Shown: in pieces, positions 1 through 8,846 of the stretch
Numbering within the stretch: the stretch's first letter is position 1
Layout of the letters: every line of letters starts with the position of its first letter
Assembly: GCA_017623975.1 (NCBI GenBank)
Contig: JAGANX010000007.1
Location: forward strand, 1-42,736
Length of the DNA stretch: 42,736 nucleotides
Origin: Clostridia bacterium
Lineage (GTDB): Bacteria > Bacillota > Clostridia > Oscillospirales > CAG-272
Direction of reading: 5' to 3'
Program-made: the position numbers and the translations under genes
The notes under the pieces: model-generated
Databases searched by the model: none
Told to the model about the DNA's origin: nothing
What the model saw: the letters and a program-made list of their open reading frames with translations, nothing else

Positions 1-864
<864 letters not shown>

Positions 865-886
865 TTATAAAAATTTTATTATAAGC

Positions 887-1420
887 TTATTTTTTGATTA
901 CGCCTGTGGCGCTGTTTTTGGAAAGCAATGTTCCGCTTCCTCTTTCAAGTGCGACAATACCTGTACGGCACATTTCTATAATACCGTAAGGAATCATCAA
1001 TTTGATGAATGCATCAATTTTTGTTGGATCACCTGTAATTTCAACACACATCTCGTCAAGTGTATAGTCAATTACCTTTGCGCGATATACCTCAACTGCT
1101 GAAAGCACGTCTGCACGGGCTTCCTTATTGTTCTTAATTTTTACCAAGGCAAGCTCACGCTTTATAGCCTCCTCCTCTTCAAGAACCTCAACCTTTTTTA
1201 CGTTGATTAGCTTGCGAAGCTGATTAATAAGCTGCTCCTTTGCGTATCCGTCCCCGCTCAAAGAGATTGTTATACGGGAATACTCAGGGCACTCGGTTTC
1301 ACCAACCGTTAAAGCATCAATATTGAAGCCGCGGCGGGTAAACATGCTTGTTACACGGGTAAGAACACCGAATTTGTTATCAACATAAACTGCAATTACA
1401 AATCTGTTATTTTTAGCCAT
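887..1420 (-). CDS. ilvN: Acetolactate synthase, small (regulatory) subunit
   Basis: This is the regulatory subunit of acetohydroxyacid synthase. It stimulates the large subunit and in this family confers feedback inhibition by valine. The 177-residue product starts MAKNNRFVIAVYVDNKFGVLTRV. It has an N-terminal ACT domain (about residues 5-75, with GVLTRVTSMFTRRGFNIDALTVG) and a C-terminal ALS_ss domain. I chose the ATG at 1420 because GGAGGGG sits about 6 nt upstream. An upstream in-frame start at 1441 would give only seven extra residues and has no such site. The gene overlaps the end of ilvB by 8 bp, which points to translational coupling, and ilvC follows after 43 bp. The length is slightly above the 160-170 residues usual in Firmicutes. 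Confidence 0.95.
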   Translation of the reverse strand: MAKNNRFVIAVYVDNKFGVLTRVTSMFTRRGFNIDALTVGETECPEYSRITISLSGDGYAKEQLINQLRKLINVKKVEVLEEEEAIKRELALVKIKNNKEARADVLSAVEVYRAKVIDYTLDEMCVEITGDPTKIDAFIKLMIPYGIIEMCRTGIVALERGSGTLLSKNSATGVIKK

Positions 1421-3107
1421 TGTTGTCCCCTCCCTTTTCAACTATTATATCATCAATGGAGCCACCGGGTGGAAGCATTGGAAGAACAAATTCATCCTTG
1501 TCAATAAGCGTATCAATAACAACAGGACCGTTTATGGTAATTGCCTTTTTGAACGCTTCCTCAAACTCAGAAATTGTATTTGCCCTCATACCAACCGCAC
1601 CAAATGCCTCAGCGAGCTTTACAAAGTCAGTTTTTCTTTCAAGAACTGTGTTTGAAAATCTCTTTCCAAAGAACAAATTTTGCCATTGGCGAACCATACC
1701 GAGAACGCCGTTATTTGCAAGAACGATTACAAGCGGTATATTATATGTAACTGCTGTTGCAAGCTCGTTTAGGTTCATACCAAAGCTACCGTCACCTGTG
1801 ATAAGCACCGTTGGGTCATTTGTTGCAACACGGGCTCCAATTGCAGCGCCTAATCCAAAGCCCATTGTACCAAGACCGCCGCTTGAAACAAAGCGTCTTG
1901 TTGTATCGAACTTAGAGTACTGTGCAGCCCACATTTGATGCTGACCAACGTCTGTTGTAATTATTGTGCGTGGGAGCTTGTACTTATTGATAACATCGAA
2001 CACCTGTGGTGGAGTCATCCTGTCGCCTGCCATTTTAGCAGCCTTTTCTGCAATTGCCTGCTCTTTTGCTTTTAGCTTTTCAACCTCATCAACCCACTGC
2101 GGCTTTTTGCTTGCAGTAACCTTTTTAGCAATTCTTGTAAATGAATCATAAACATCGGCAACTATGCCAAGATCAACTGTAACATTCTTATTAATCTCCG
2201 CAAAATCCGGGTCGAGCTGAATTATCTTAGTTGTTTTTGCAAATTTAGCAACATTACCTGTGGCTCTATCACTAAATCTAACGCCAACACCAATAATAAG
2301 GTCTGCTTCCTTTTGTGCCATTGAAGAAGCAAAGTGACCGTGCATACCCTGCATACCAAGGAACCTGTCACATCCGTCAGGAACCGCTGAAAGTCCCATA
2401 AATGAACAGCCGATGCATGCATCTATTTTGTCTGCCAGCTCAATAATATCCTTGCCCATTCCAAGACCGGCAGCACCGCCACCGATATAGATATACGGAC
2501 GCTTGGACTCGCTTATAAGCTTTACTGCCTCGTCAATTAACTCCTCATCTGCCTTAGGCAAAGGAATTTTGGGAACTATTGGCTGTGGCTCATACTCATA
2601 GGTTGCAACCTGTACATCCTTTGGAACGTCAATAAGCACAGGGCCGGGTCTGCCTGATTTGGCAATTTGGAAGGCTTCACGAATAGAGTCTGCCAAATCC
2701 TCTATTTTATTTACAAAGTAGTTATGCTTTGTAATTGGAAGTGTAATGCCTGTAATATCAATTTCCTGGAAGCTGTCCTTACCGATAAGGCTACAAGGCA
2801 CGTTACCTGTAACTGCTACCATTGGAATAGAGTCAAGCATTGCCGTGGCAATACCTGTAACTAAATTTGTAGCACCGGGACCTGATGTTGCAATACAAAC
2901 ACCAACCTTACCTGTTGCTCTCGAATAACCGTCTGCTGCGTGGGCTGCCCCCTGCTCATGTGCGGTTAGAATATGATTGATTTCATCCTTGTACTTGTAC
3001 AAGGCATCGTAAATGTTAATAACCTGTCCACCGGGATAACCGAAAACATCGGTTGTACCCTGCTCAATTAAGGTTCTTATAATAATTTCTGCACCTGTTA
3101 ATTTCAT
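1413..3107 (-). CDS. ilvB: Acetolactate synthase, large (catalytic) subunit
   Basis: This is the thiamine-diphosphate enzyme that condenses two pyruvates to acetolactate, or pyruvate with 2-oxobutyrate to acetohydroxybutyrate. The 564 residues are full length. They show the N-terminal pyrimidine-binding domain with the catalytic glutamate in LTAHEQGAAH (E51) and a central FAD/nucleotide-type domain (about 190-330). The C-terminal ThDP/Mg domain has GDGS at 438-441 and the matching Asn pair at 465-466. AGGAGCTGAC precedes the ATG. It lies 18 bp downstream of leuA and overlaps ilvN by 8 bp. The presence of a dedicated small subunit and of leuA and ilvC points to the biosynthetic enzyme, not the catabolic AlsS. 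Confidence 0.97.
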   Translation of the reverse strand: MKLTGAEIIIRTLIEQGTTDVFGYPGGQVINIYDALYKYKDEINHILTAHEQGAAHAADGYSRATGKVGVCIATSGPGATNLVTGIATAMLDSIPMVAVTGNVPCSLIGKDSFQEIDITGITLPITKHNYFVNKIEDLADSIREAFQIAKSGRPGPVLIDVPKDVQVATYEYEPQPIVPKIPLPKADEELIDEAVKLISESKRPYIYIGGGAAGLGMGKDIIELADKIDACIGCSFMGLSAVPDGCDRFLGMQGMHGHFASSMAQKEADLIIGVGVRFSDRATGNVAKFAKTTKIIQLDPDFAEINKNVTVDLGIVADVYDSFTRIAKKVTASKKPQWVDEVEKLKAKEQAIAEKAAKMAGDRMTPPQVFDVINKYKLPRTIITTDVGQHQMWAAQYSKFDTTRRFVSSGGLGTMGFGLGAAIGARVATNDPTVLITGDGSFGMNLNELATAVTYNIPLVIVLANNGVLGMVRQWQNLFFGKRFSNTVLERKTDFVKLAEAFGAVGMRANTISEFEEAFKKAITINGPVVIDTLIDKDEFVLPMLPPGGSIDDIIVEKGGDNNG

Positions 3108-3125
3108 ATGTCAGCTCCTTTTATA

Positions 3126-4781
3126 TTATTTGAGCATTATGTTAATTGCGCTTACCAAAGCTTTAATAGAAGCAACGATAATATCGCTGTCAATTCCCGC
3201 ACCGAAGTATGTTTTTCCGTCAGCGGAAATGCTTACATAAGATGCCGCTTGTGAAGTTGTTTTACCCTCTAAGGCATGCTGTGTATAATTTTCAAGAACA
3301 TAGTCAATGCCTGTCAGTTTCTTTATTGCATTTGATACTGCATCAAGGCGGCCGTTACCGTTTGCCACAACTGATTCCTTTTTACCCTTGTATGCAATCA
3401 AGCAATTTGCCTGCCTGCCGTTTTCAATATCGACAAAGGTTGCATTTTCCACATTAATCCTTGTCGCAACATTAACAAAATCACGGATAAATATGTCGTA
3501 AACCTCTTTTGGTTGAAGCTCTCTGTGCTCATGGTCGGAAATGCTCTTTACGTGGTATCCAAACGCCTCCCTCATTTTTGGTGGAAGGTTGTGGTTAAAC
3601 TGTGTTTCAAGAATATAGCCTATGCCACCCTTACCTGACTGAGAGTTAATCCTAATAACGTCCGCTTCATATACTCTACCAACGTCCGTTGGGTCAATTG
3701 GAAGATATGGGACATCCCAGACTCGACGGCCGTCCTGCCTAAACTTCATACCCTTAGCAATAGCGTCCTGATGAGAGCCGCTGAATGCTGCAAATACAAG
3801 CTGACCGCTATACGGCTGCCTTTCATATACATGCATCCTTGTAACCTTTTCATAAATCTCTGTGATTTGCGGAAGATTTGAAAAGTCAAGCCCGGGGTCA
3901 ACACCCTGTGAATACATATTAAGTGCTAATGTAATTATATCTACATTACCCGTTCTTTCACCGTTACCGAAAAGTGTACCTTCTATACGGTCACCGCCTG
4001 CTAAAAGTCCCATTTCACTATCCGCCACTGCGCAACCACGGTCATTATGAGGATGAAGTGAAATAATAACATTTTCTCTGTTTTTAAGATTCTTGCACAT
4101 ATACTCAACTTGATTTGCGTAAACATGCGGCATTGAATGTGATACTGTAACAGGCAAATTAATAATTACCTTGTCATCAGGTGTCGGTTGCCAAATTGAA
4201 ATAACTTCATTGCATATTTCCGCTGCAAATTCAGGTTCTGTACCTGTAAAGCTTTCAGGAGAATACTCAAACGTTATCTTTCCCTTTGCCTTCGCCTTAT
4301 ATTTGTTACAAAGGTTTGCACCAAATTTAGCAATTTCAATAATTTCTTCTTTACTTTTTTTGAACACCTGCTCACGCTGAGCAACTGACGTAGAGTTATA
4401 AAGGTGAACAACTGCATGCTTTGCACCGTCAATTGCCTCAAAGGTCTTTGCAATAATATGCTCTCTTGACTGCGTAAGCACTTGAATTGTAACATCGTCG
4501 GGAATCAAATTTTCTTCAATGAGCTTACGGCAAAACTCATACTCTGTTTCAGAAGCAGCGGGAAACCCAATTTCGATTTCCTTAAAGCCCACCTTACAAA
4601 GCAGCTTGAAGAATTCCAGCTTTTCATCAAGGCTCATAGGAATTATAAGCGCTTGGTTACCGTCACGCAGGTCAACACTACACCAAATCGGCGGTTTTTC
4701 AATATACTCCTTTTTAGCCCAGTCCATTGTAACACCGCAAGGTGCGAAGAACTGCTTTGAATACTTTTCACAGTTTTTCAT
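3126..4781 (-). CDS. leuA: 2-isopropylmalate synthase, LeuA2 type
   Basis: This enzyme condenses acetyl-CoA with 2-oxoisovalerate, the committed step of leucine synthesis. The 551-residue protein has the N-terminal TIM-barrel HMGL-like domain with the metal/catalytic motif DLRDGNQAL (from residue 37) and the metal-binding HPHNDRG. The C-terminal LeuA allosteric dimer domain starts near residue 430. The sequence start (FFAPCGVTMDWAKKEYIEKPPIWCSVDLRDGNQ is spread over residues 11-43) is typical of the longer yeast/actinobacterial-like LeuA2 branch, not the 510-residue E. coli form. It is the first gene of the operon and follows a T-box leader that responds to uncharged tRNA-Leu, so it is probably also feedback-inhibited by leucine. 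The ATG at 4781 follows AAAGGAAAAA. Confidence 0.95.
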   Translation of the reverse strand: MKNCEKYSKQFFAPCGVTMDWAKKEYIEKPPIWCSVDLRDGNQALIIPMSLDEKLEFFKLLCKVGFKEIEIGFPAASETEYEFCRKLIEENLIPDDVTIQVLTQSREHIIAKTFEAIDGAKHAVVHLYNSTSVAQREQVFKKSKEEIIEIAKFGANLCNKYKAKAKGKITFEYSPESFTGTEPEFAAEICNEVISIWQPTPDDKVIINLPVTVSHSMPHVYANQVEYMCKNLKNRENVIISLHPHNDRGCAVADSEMGLLAGGDRIEGTLFGNGERTGNVDIITLALNMYSQGVDPGLDFSNLPQITEIYEKVTRMHVYERQPYSGQLVFAAFSGSHQDAIAKGMKFRQDGRRVWDVPYLPIDPTDVGRVYEADVIRINSQSGKGGIGYILETQFNHNLPPKMREAFGYHVKSISDHEHRELQPKEVYDIFIRDFVNVATRINVENATFVDIENGRQANCLIAYKGKKESVVANGNGRLDAVSNAIKKLTGIDYVLENYTQHALEGKTTSQAASYVSISADGKTYFGAGIDSDIIVASIKALVSAINIMLK

Positions 4782-4817
4782 AATAATTTTTCCTTTCTTA
4801 TGGGGTCATTATCAGTT

Positions 4818-4880
4818 CCATCAAAAATAAAAATAGCCTCTATTACGCAAAGACCCAAAAAGCCTATGCATAAAGAGACG
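4818..4880 (-). terminator. T-box-controlled intrinsic terminator before leuA
   Basis: Minus-strand RNA can form a hairpin between the strand at 4865-4880 (GTCTCTTTATGCATAG) and the strand at 4836-4852 (CTTTGCGTAATAGAGGC), with several G-U pairs. A U-rich run follows at 4818-4835 (TATTTTTATTTTT). It lies just after the T-box core, as expected for the mutually exclusive terminator and antiterminator. Confidence 0.8.
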
Positions 4881-5103
4881 AAGATATTCTCCGTGGTACC
4901 ACTCTTTCTTGACGAAACCGCCCACTCAATTTCTGTCTATCAACAGATGAACCCTGTAACGGGAGTACCCGACTAAGCCTACTAAATTTCGGTTAGCAGC
5001 TCCGAGATGAGTTAATTAAGCCTCCGCATATTGTCTTGCACCGCCCGACAACTCTCTTAAATGCTCAGCAAAATATTGTTCTCTTCAACGCCTTTAATAA
5101 TAT
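4818..5103 (-). promoter_or_regulatory. T-box leader of the leuA-ilvBNC operon, Leu specifier likely CUC
   Basis: On the minus strand the leader carries the T-box core AAGAGTGGTACCACGGA at 4890-4906. This includes the UGGUACCA-type bulge that pairs with the acceptor end of an uncharged tRNA. Upstream are a Stem I-like distal loop (GGTGCAAGAC near 5030-5045), a conserved-looking ACTCCCGTTAC segment near 4955-4970, and a candidate specifier triplet CUC (complement of 5009-5011) flanked by A on both sides, as is usual. CUC reads Leu, matching leuA as first gene. The alternative AUC (Ile) directly after it lacks the following purine. The core identification is firm and the specifier is inferred by position. 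Confidence 0.9.
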
Positions 5104-5109
5104 AGAAGT

Positions 5110-5138
5110 ATTTTATTATATTTATAACGATTTGTCAA
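5110..5138 (-). promoter_or_regulatory. Sigma-A-type promoter of the leu-ilv operon
   Basis: Minus strand has -35 TTGACA (5133-5138), a 17-bp spacer and -10 TAAAAT (5110-5115). The predicted transcript start near 5103 gives a leader that contains the whole T-box. Confidence 0.85.
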
Positions 5139-5201
5139 TAGTTTTTTTGAAATTTTCAAAGAAATTTTAGCAATTTAAAGTACTAAAATGCCATATATTG
5201 A

Positions 5202-5231
5202 AAAAAGTGGACAAAACCGTCCACTTTTTCA
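5202..5231. terminator. Bidirectional hairpin terminator
   Basis: A perfect 11-bp stem (AAAAAGTGGAC, 5202-5212, with 5219-5229) and a 6-nt loop, with A runs on one side and T runs on the other. It ends the lipoprotein gene on the minus strand and insulates it from the T-box operon. Confidence 0.85.
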
Positions 5232-5235
5232 TGCT

Positions 5236-6972
5236 TTATTTCTCCAAACCGAGATTAGTTAAAATTTCTACAAGCTGATCATATGTCATCATTCCAACAT
5301 GCTTTTCACGAATAATTCCGTTTTCGTCCAAAATTATCGTATATGGATAATATCCGTTTCCGCCCAGCAATTGATAAAACATATCATAGCTGTAAGGATC
5401 ATTAGGATCTATCATATAATCCTTCATAAATACAATTTTGGAATCCAAGAAGTTTTCCTGCACGTACTCACTTGCTTGACCGTAATAATTTGATGAGTGA
5501 ATTGCGTAAATAGTAACCCTATCTTCATATTCCTTTGCTACACGGTCAAAGTCGGGAAGCTCCAGCTTACAAGGTCCGCACCATGTTCCCCACAAATTTA
5601 TAACCGTATATTTTCCTATATTTCTACTTGGATCAAGGGTTGTATCAAGAGTTCCGTTTTCATCAAAAACATCTGCATCAAAGCTTGGGCAAAGCATACC
5701 TATTTCGCTGCCCCTCTCTATGCTCTGTCTTTCATAAAGTATGTCTGTAACAGACTTATAGGTTGCGCCAACCTCGTTTACCGTTACATACTCAACGACT
5801 TTTTTATCAAGAATATCACGTACAGCGTTTTCGTAAATGTAGTGCTTCCCTAAATCCTTTACAACATCTTGTGCCAGCAGCTTAGCTTCGCTTTGCGTTG
5901 CACCCGCATCAATATAGTACCTTGTGTAGTACGCAACAAGGCGCTCTTTTTCTAACTCTATTTGTTCTTGTGTTGGGGTAACATTTTCTGATTTTGCAAG
6001 AGCAAGCACAACCATTTCTTTTTTCATTTCATTCTTAATGTACTCATCCCTTGTCATTTGAAACTCGTTTTGTAAATATTCATCAAGTGAAATCTTATAC
6101 TTGTCCTGAAAACCATCTTCCATCTTATTAAGCTCATCTGCAAATTCGCTATACTCTTTTGTAGGATATGATTTAACAACTGCGTTTTCAATCACATATG
6201 AATAAAAGCTATCGAGAACAGCTTCCTGCTTCATGCTGTTTTCATACTCTTTTACTCCTGCATATTCAGGGAAATTATTCTTCACGAAAGCGTCATTATA
6301 TAAGGGAGCCTCATAAATTGAATTTAAAATAATTTCAAAAATAACCTTTTTTCCTGCTAAATCCTTTTGATAATAATCCTGTGGGAATGTAACATAAATT
6401 TCCTTTATGTCACCAATTTTCATCCCTACTATTCCCTTTTCAAATTCTTCAAGGGCTAAGCGTGAGCCGAGGTAAACACCGTAGCTTTCACTCTCGTTAA
6501 ATGTCACAGGTGAACCGTTTTCAAACAAGATCTCTCCATTTTCATCGATGTGATATCCAAAATAGCTTACATTTACCACATCACCCACCATACAGATGCT
6601 TCTTTTAGATTTTACGGCTTTTTTCATTATGTAAGTATCTATTTTTTGCTGAACAGTGTCTAATTTAACAGTCAACTCATAATCCTTATATTCAGGCAAG
6701 CTAATATATTCATCCAAATCGTACTGATATTTCAGCTCGCCATTTACCGTCAAATCATTTCCGCCTTGGTCATTTCCACCTTGGTCATTTCCGCCCTGGT
6801 CATTTCCGTTTTGGCTATTATCGGAAGAACCGCCTCCTTGGGGATTGCTACTATCCATATTATTAGAAGGTGATGTACTGTTTGTTGGATCACCACCGTC
6901 ACCTTTGCCGCAAGAGACAAAAGCACAAATTAAAAGCGTAACACAAAAAAGTAATATTAAAAGCTTTTTCAT
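5236..6972 (-). CDS. Lipoprotein with FKBP/trigger-factor-like and thioredoxin (TlpA-like) domains
   Basis: This is a predicted extracytoplasmic membrane-anchored folding or redox protein. The N-terminus MKKLLILLFCVTLLICAFVSC is a lipoprotein signal ending at a lipobox-like cysteine. A low-complexity Ser/Asn/Gly linker with repeated GGNDQ follows. Next is an FKBP-like segment (GDVVNVSYFGYHIDENGEILFENG ... GMKIGDIKEIYVTFPQDY in short stretches) embedded in trigger-factor-like helical sequence. The last about 130 residues form a TlpA/ResA-type thioredoxin domain with active site WGTWCGPC and a PYTIILDENG strand. Two ATGs are possible, 6978 and 6972. The second is preferred because GGAGG then lies 9 nt away instead of 3. 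It is monocistronic with its own promoter and terminator. The isomerase activity is inferred from fold-level resemblance, while the CxxC redox site is directly visible. Confidence 0.85.
   Translation of the reverse strand: MKKLLILLFCVTLLICAFVSCGKGDGGDPTNSTSPSNNMDSSNPQGGGSSDNSQNGNDQGGNDQGGNDQGGNDLTVNGELKYQYDLDEYISLPEYKDYELTVKLDTVQQKIDTYIMKKAVKSKRSICMVGDVVNVSYFGYHIDENGEILFENGSPVTFNESESYGVYLGSRLALEEFEKGIVGMKIGDIKEIYVTFPQDYYQKDLAGKKVIFEIILNSIYEAPLYNDAFVKNNFPEYAGVKEYENSMKQEAVLDSFYSYVIENAVVKSYPTKEYSEFADELNKMEDGFQDKYKISLDEYLQNEFQMTRDEYIKNEMKKEMVVLALAKSENVTPTQEQIELEKERLVAYYTRYYIDAGATQSEAKLLAQDVVKDLGKHYIYENAVRDILDKKVVEYVTVNEVGATYKSVTDILYERQSIERGSEIGMLCPSFDADVFDENGTLDTTLDPSRNIGKYTVINLWGTWCGPCKLELPDFDRVAKEYEDRVTIYAIHSSNYYGQASEYVQENFLDSKIVFMKDYMIDPNDPYSYDMFYQLLGGNGYYPYTIILDENGIIREKHVGMMTYDQLVEILTNLGLEK
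6755..6814 (-). repeat. Four tandem 15-bp units coding for the Gly/Asn/Asp linker
   Basis: Units starting at 6755, 6770, 6785 and 6800 read tcatttccgccttgg with one to two substitutions each. On the minus strand they encode the repeated GGNDQ (last-copy variant NGNDQ) in the linker of the lipoprotein. Such repeats can change copy number by slippage. Confidence 0.85.
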
Positions 6973-7000
6973 TTTCATATTCCTCCGTTTCTTATAATTA

Positions 7001-7029
7001 ATTATACCATAAATCAGAACTAATTGCAA
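7001..7029 (-). promoter_or_regulatory. Promoter of the FKBP-thioredoxin lipoprotein gene
   Basis: Minus strand -35 TTGCAA (7024-7029), 17-bp spacer, -10 TATAAT (7001-7006), about 30 bp ahead of the start codon. Confidence 0.75.
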
Positions 7030-7037
7030 TACAGAAT

Positions 7038-7064
7038 TACGGCAGAGCTTTTAACTCTGCCGTA
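7038..7064. terminator. Hairpin after pgm
   Basis: A 10-bp perfect stem TACGGCAGAG/CTCTGCCGTA with a 7-nt loop sits 4 bp after the pgm stop codon. The following minus-strand sequence is only moderately T-rich, so termination may be weak. Confidence 0.6.
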
Positions 7065-7067
7065 GCT

Positions 7068-8744
7068 TTATGCATTTATAATAGAATTAATTACATCCTG
7101 ACGTGCCATTAACACTTTTTTTGCATCCTCCTTATTCTCACCCTTTACAGAATAGTAAACCTTAATTTTCGGTTCTGTACCGGATGGACGGATAGCTATC
7201 CAAGAGGAATCGTCAAATACAAATTTAAGCACATCCGCCTTTGGAAGGTCATCAATACCCACAGTGTAGTCATTTACCACAGCAATATTAGGCATCAAGC
7301 CCTTTCCCTTTTCTCTCATTTCCTTCATAATGGCCTGTATTCTTTCTACACCGTCAATTCCTTTTAGTGTATAAGAATCAAGCTTATCAAGGAAATAGCC
7401 ATACTTTTCATATATCTCATTCATTACATCAACCAAGGTTTTTCCTTGATTCTTGTAATAGCAAGCCATTTCACAAATAAGCATAGATGCAACAACCGCA
7501 TCCTTGTCTCTTGCGTGGTTGCCAACTAAGTAGCCATAGCTTTCTTCGTAGCCGATTACAAATTCACCGTTTCCTTGGCTGTCAAAGCGGTTCATAACGT
7601 CGCCTATGAATTTAAAGCCTGTCAACACCTCGCAAACTTTAAGTCCGTTCATTTTAGCAATAATAGCACCAAGCTCACTTGTAACAATCGTTTTGATAAC
7701 TGTTGATTTTTCGTTCAATTCAGCTTTTTTCATTTTTATTACATAGTCAACAAGCAACGCACCAACCTGATTTCCCGTGAACAGCTGCATTCCGTCCTTT
7801 GTATTAACAGCTATACCAACACGGTCACAGTCAGGGTCAGTACCTAAAATAAGGTCTGCGCCCATTTCCTCACAAAGCTTAATTCCCATAGAAAGCGCCT
7901 CTGCATTTTCAGGATTCGGAGAAACAACCGTTGGGAAGTCACCGTTTTTAATCTCCTGCTCCTTTACAACCGTTACATTGTAGCCAAGGTCAGAAAGCAC
8001 ACGGCGCACAGGCTTATTTCCTGTTCCGTGCAAAGGTGTATATACTATTTTTGCACTCTTTTCTCCAATATCGTGAGCTTGCTTCTTTACATTCTCAATA
8101 AAGCTTTCGTAAACCTCTGTCGGCACACTCTTTAAGAGTCCTTTTGCCCTTGCTTCGCCCTCATCCATTATTTCGATTGCAGGTATATCTGTTATAGCGT
8201 TTACATAACCGATTATCGCATTTGCATCCTCAATCAAAACCTGACAGCCCGTTTCATCATAAACCTTATATCCGTTATACTCTTTCGGGTTATGGCTTGC
8301 CGTTACCACTATACCGCCAATACAGCCGAGCTCTCTAACCGTAAAAGACAAGGTTGGAGTAGGCATTAGCTCATCATACAAAAAAGCAGGTATGCCGCTT
8401 TTCGCCATAACAAGTGCTGCTTCCTTTGCGAAGGTATCGGAATTATTACGGGAGTCATAACCGATAGCAACGCCCTTTGACACCTCTTTTCCATACTTGT
8501 CAAGCAAGTAATTTGCAAAGCCCTTGGTTGCTTTCCTGATTATGTATTTATTCATTCTGTTGGTGCCTGCGCCCATAACACCGCGAAGTCCGCCTGTGCC
8601 AAATTCAAGATCACGCCAAAAGCGGTCCTCAATTTCCTCGTTTGAAAGGTTAGCACTCAATTCATTTCTCGTTTCTTCATCAAATCTCGTATCACTTTTC
8701 CATAATTCATATGTGTTAAGTATTTCCTGTGATAGCTGTTTCAT
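7068..8744 (-). CDS. pgcA: Phosphoglucomutase / phosphomannomutase (PgcA-type)
   Basis: This alpha-D-phosphohexomutase interconverts glucose 1- and 6-phosphate (or mannose phosphates) for polysaccharide and cell-envelope precursor synthesis. The 558-residue protein shows the phosphoserine loop TASHNP (S150), the Mg site GTDPDCDRVG (D303, D305, D307), the sugar-binding GEFVIGYEESYGYL and the phosphate-binding RPSGTEPKIKVYYS near the C-terminus. The length and the N-terminal ELWKSDTRFDEETR extension fit the Firmicutes PgcA/Pgm2 class, not GlmM. TAAGGAGTTC precedes the ATG at 8744. It is transcribed alone from a promoter at 8813-8841. Exact sugar preference cannot be read from sequence, so the symbol is a family-level choice. 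Confidence 0.93.
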   Translation of the reverse strand: MKQLSQEILNTYELWKSDTRFDEETRNELSANLSNEEIEDRFWRDLEFGTGGLRGVMGAGTNRMNKYIIRKATKGFANYLLDKYGKEVSKGVAIGYDSRNNSDTFAKEAALVMAKSGIPAFLYDELMPTPTLSFTVRELGCIGGIVVTASHNPKEYNGYKVYDETGCQVLIEDANAIIGYVNAITDIPAIEIMDEGEARAKGLLKSVPTEVYESFIENVKKQAHDIGEKSAKIVYTPLHGTGNKPVRRVLSDLGYNVTVVKEQEIKNGDFPTVVSPNPENAEALSMGIKLCEEMGADLILGTDPDCDRVGIAVNTKDGMQLFTGNQVGALLVDYVIKMKKAELNEKSTVIKTIVTSELGAIIAKMNGLKVCEVLTGFKFIGDVMNRFDSQGNGEFVIGYEESYGYLVGNHARDKDAVVASMLICEMACYYKNQGKTLVDVMNEIYEKYGYFLDKLDSYTLKGIDGVERIQAIMKEMREKGKGLMPNIAVVNDYTVGIDDLPKADVLKFVFDDSSWIAIRPSGTEPKIKVYYSVKGENKEDAKKVLMARQDVINSIINA

Positions 8745-8773
8745 TTAAAAGAACTCCTTACTTTTTAAAGTTA

Positions 8774-8806
8774 AAGGGAACGGAACGCTTTCTGTTCCGT
8801 TCCCTT
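8774..8806. terminator. Strong hairpin between acn and pgm
   Basis: A 13-bp perfect stem AAGGGAACGGAAC (8774-8786) pairs with 8794-8806 and has a 7-nt loop. It lies downstream of acn and can end that transcript, but the trailing TTTAACTTT is a poor U-run. The pgm promoter immediately upstream would start its transcript at the foot of this stem, so it could also be a 5' stabilising hairpin. Confidence 0.6.
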
Positions 8807-8812
8807 GATTAC

Positions 8813-8841
8813 ATTATATAACATTTATTGGGAAATTACAA
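8813..8841 (-). promoter_or_regulatory. Promoter of pgm
   Basis: Minus strand -35 TTGTAA (8836-8841), 17-bp spacer, -10 TATAAT (8813-8818). The predicted start is near 8806, coinciding with the base of the 8774-8806 hairpin. Confidence 0.7.
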
Positions 8842-8846
8842 CTGTT

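Noticed and set aside
1420..1938. A 172-codon open frame on the plus strand
   Set aside because: It is antisense to ilvB and has no family resemblance or ribosome site.
5009..5011. A leader peptide (attenuator) in front of leuA
   Set aside because: No short open frame with leucine codons and ribosome site was found. The T-box core and terminator explain the regulation.
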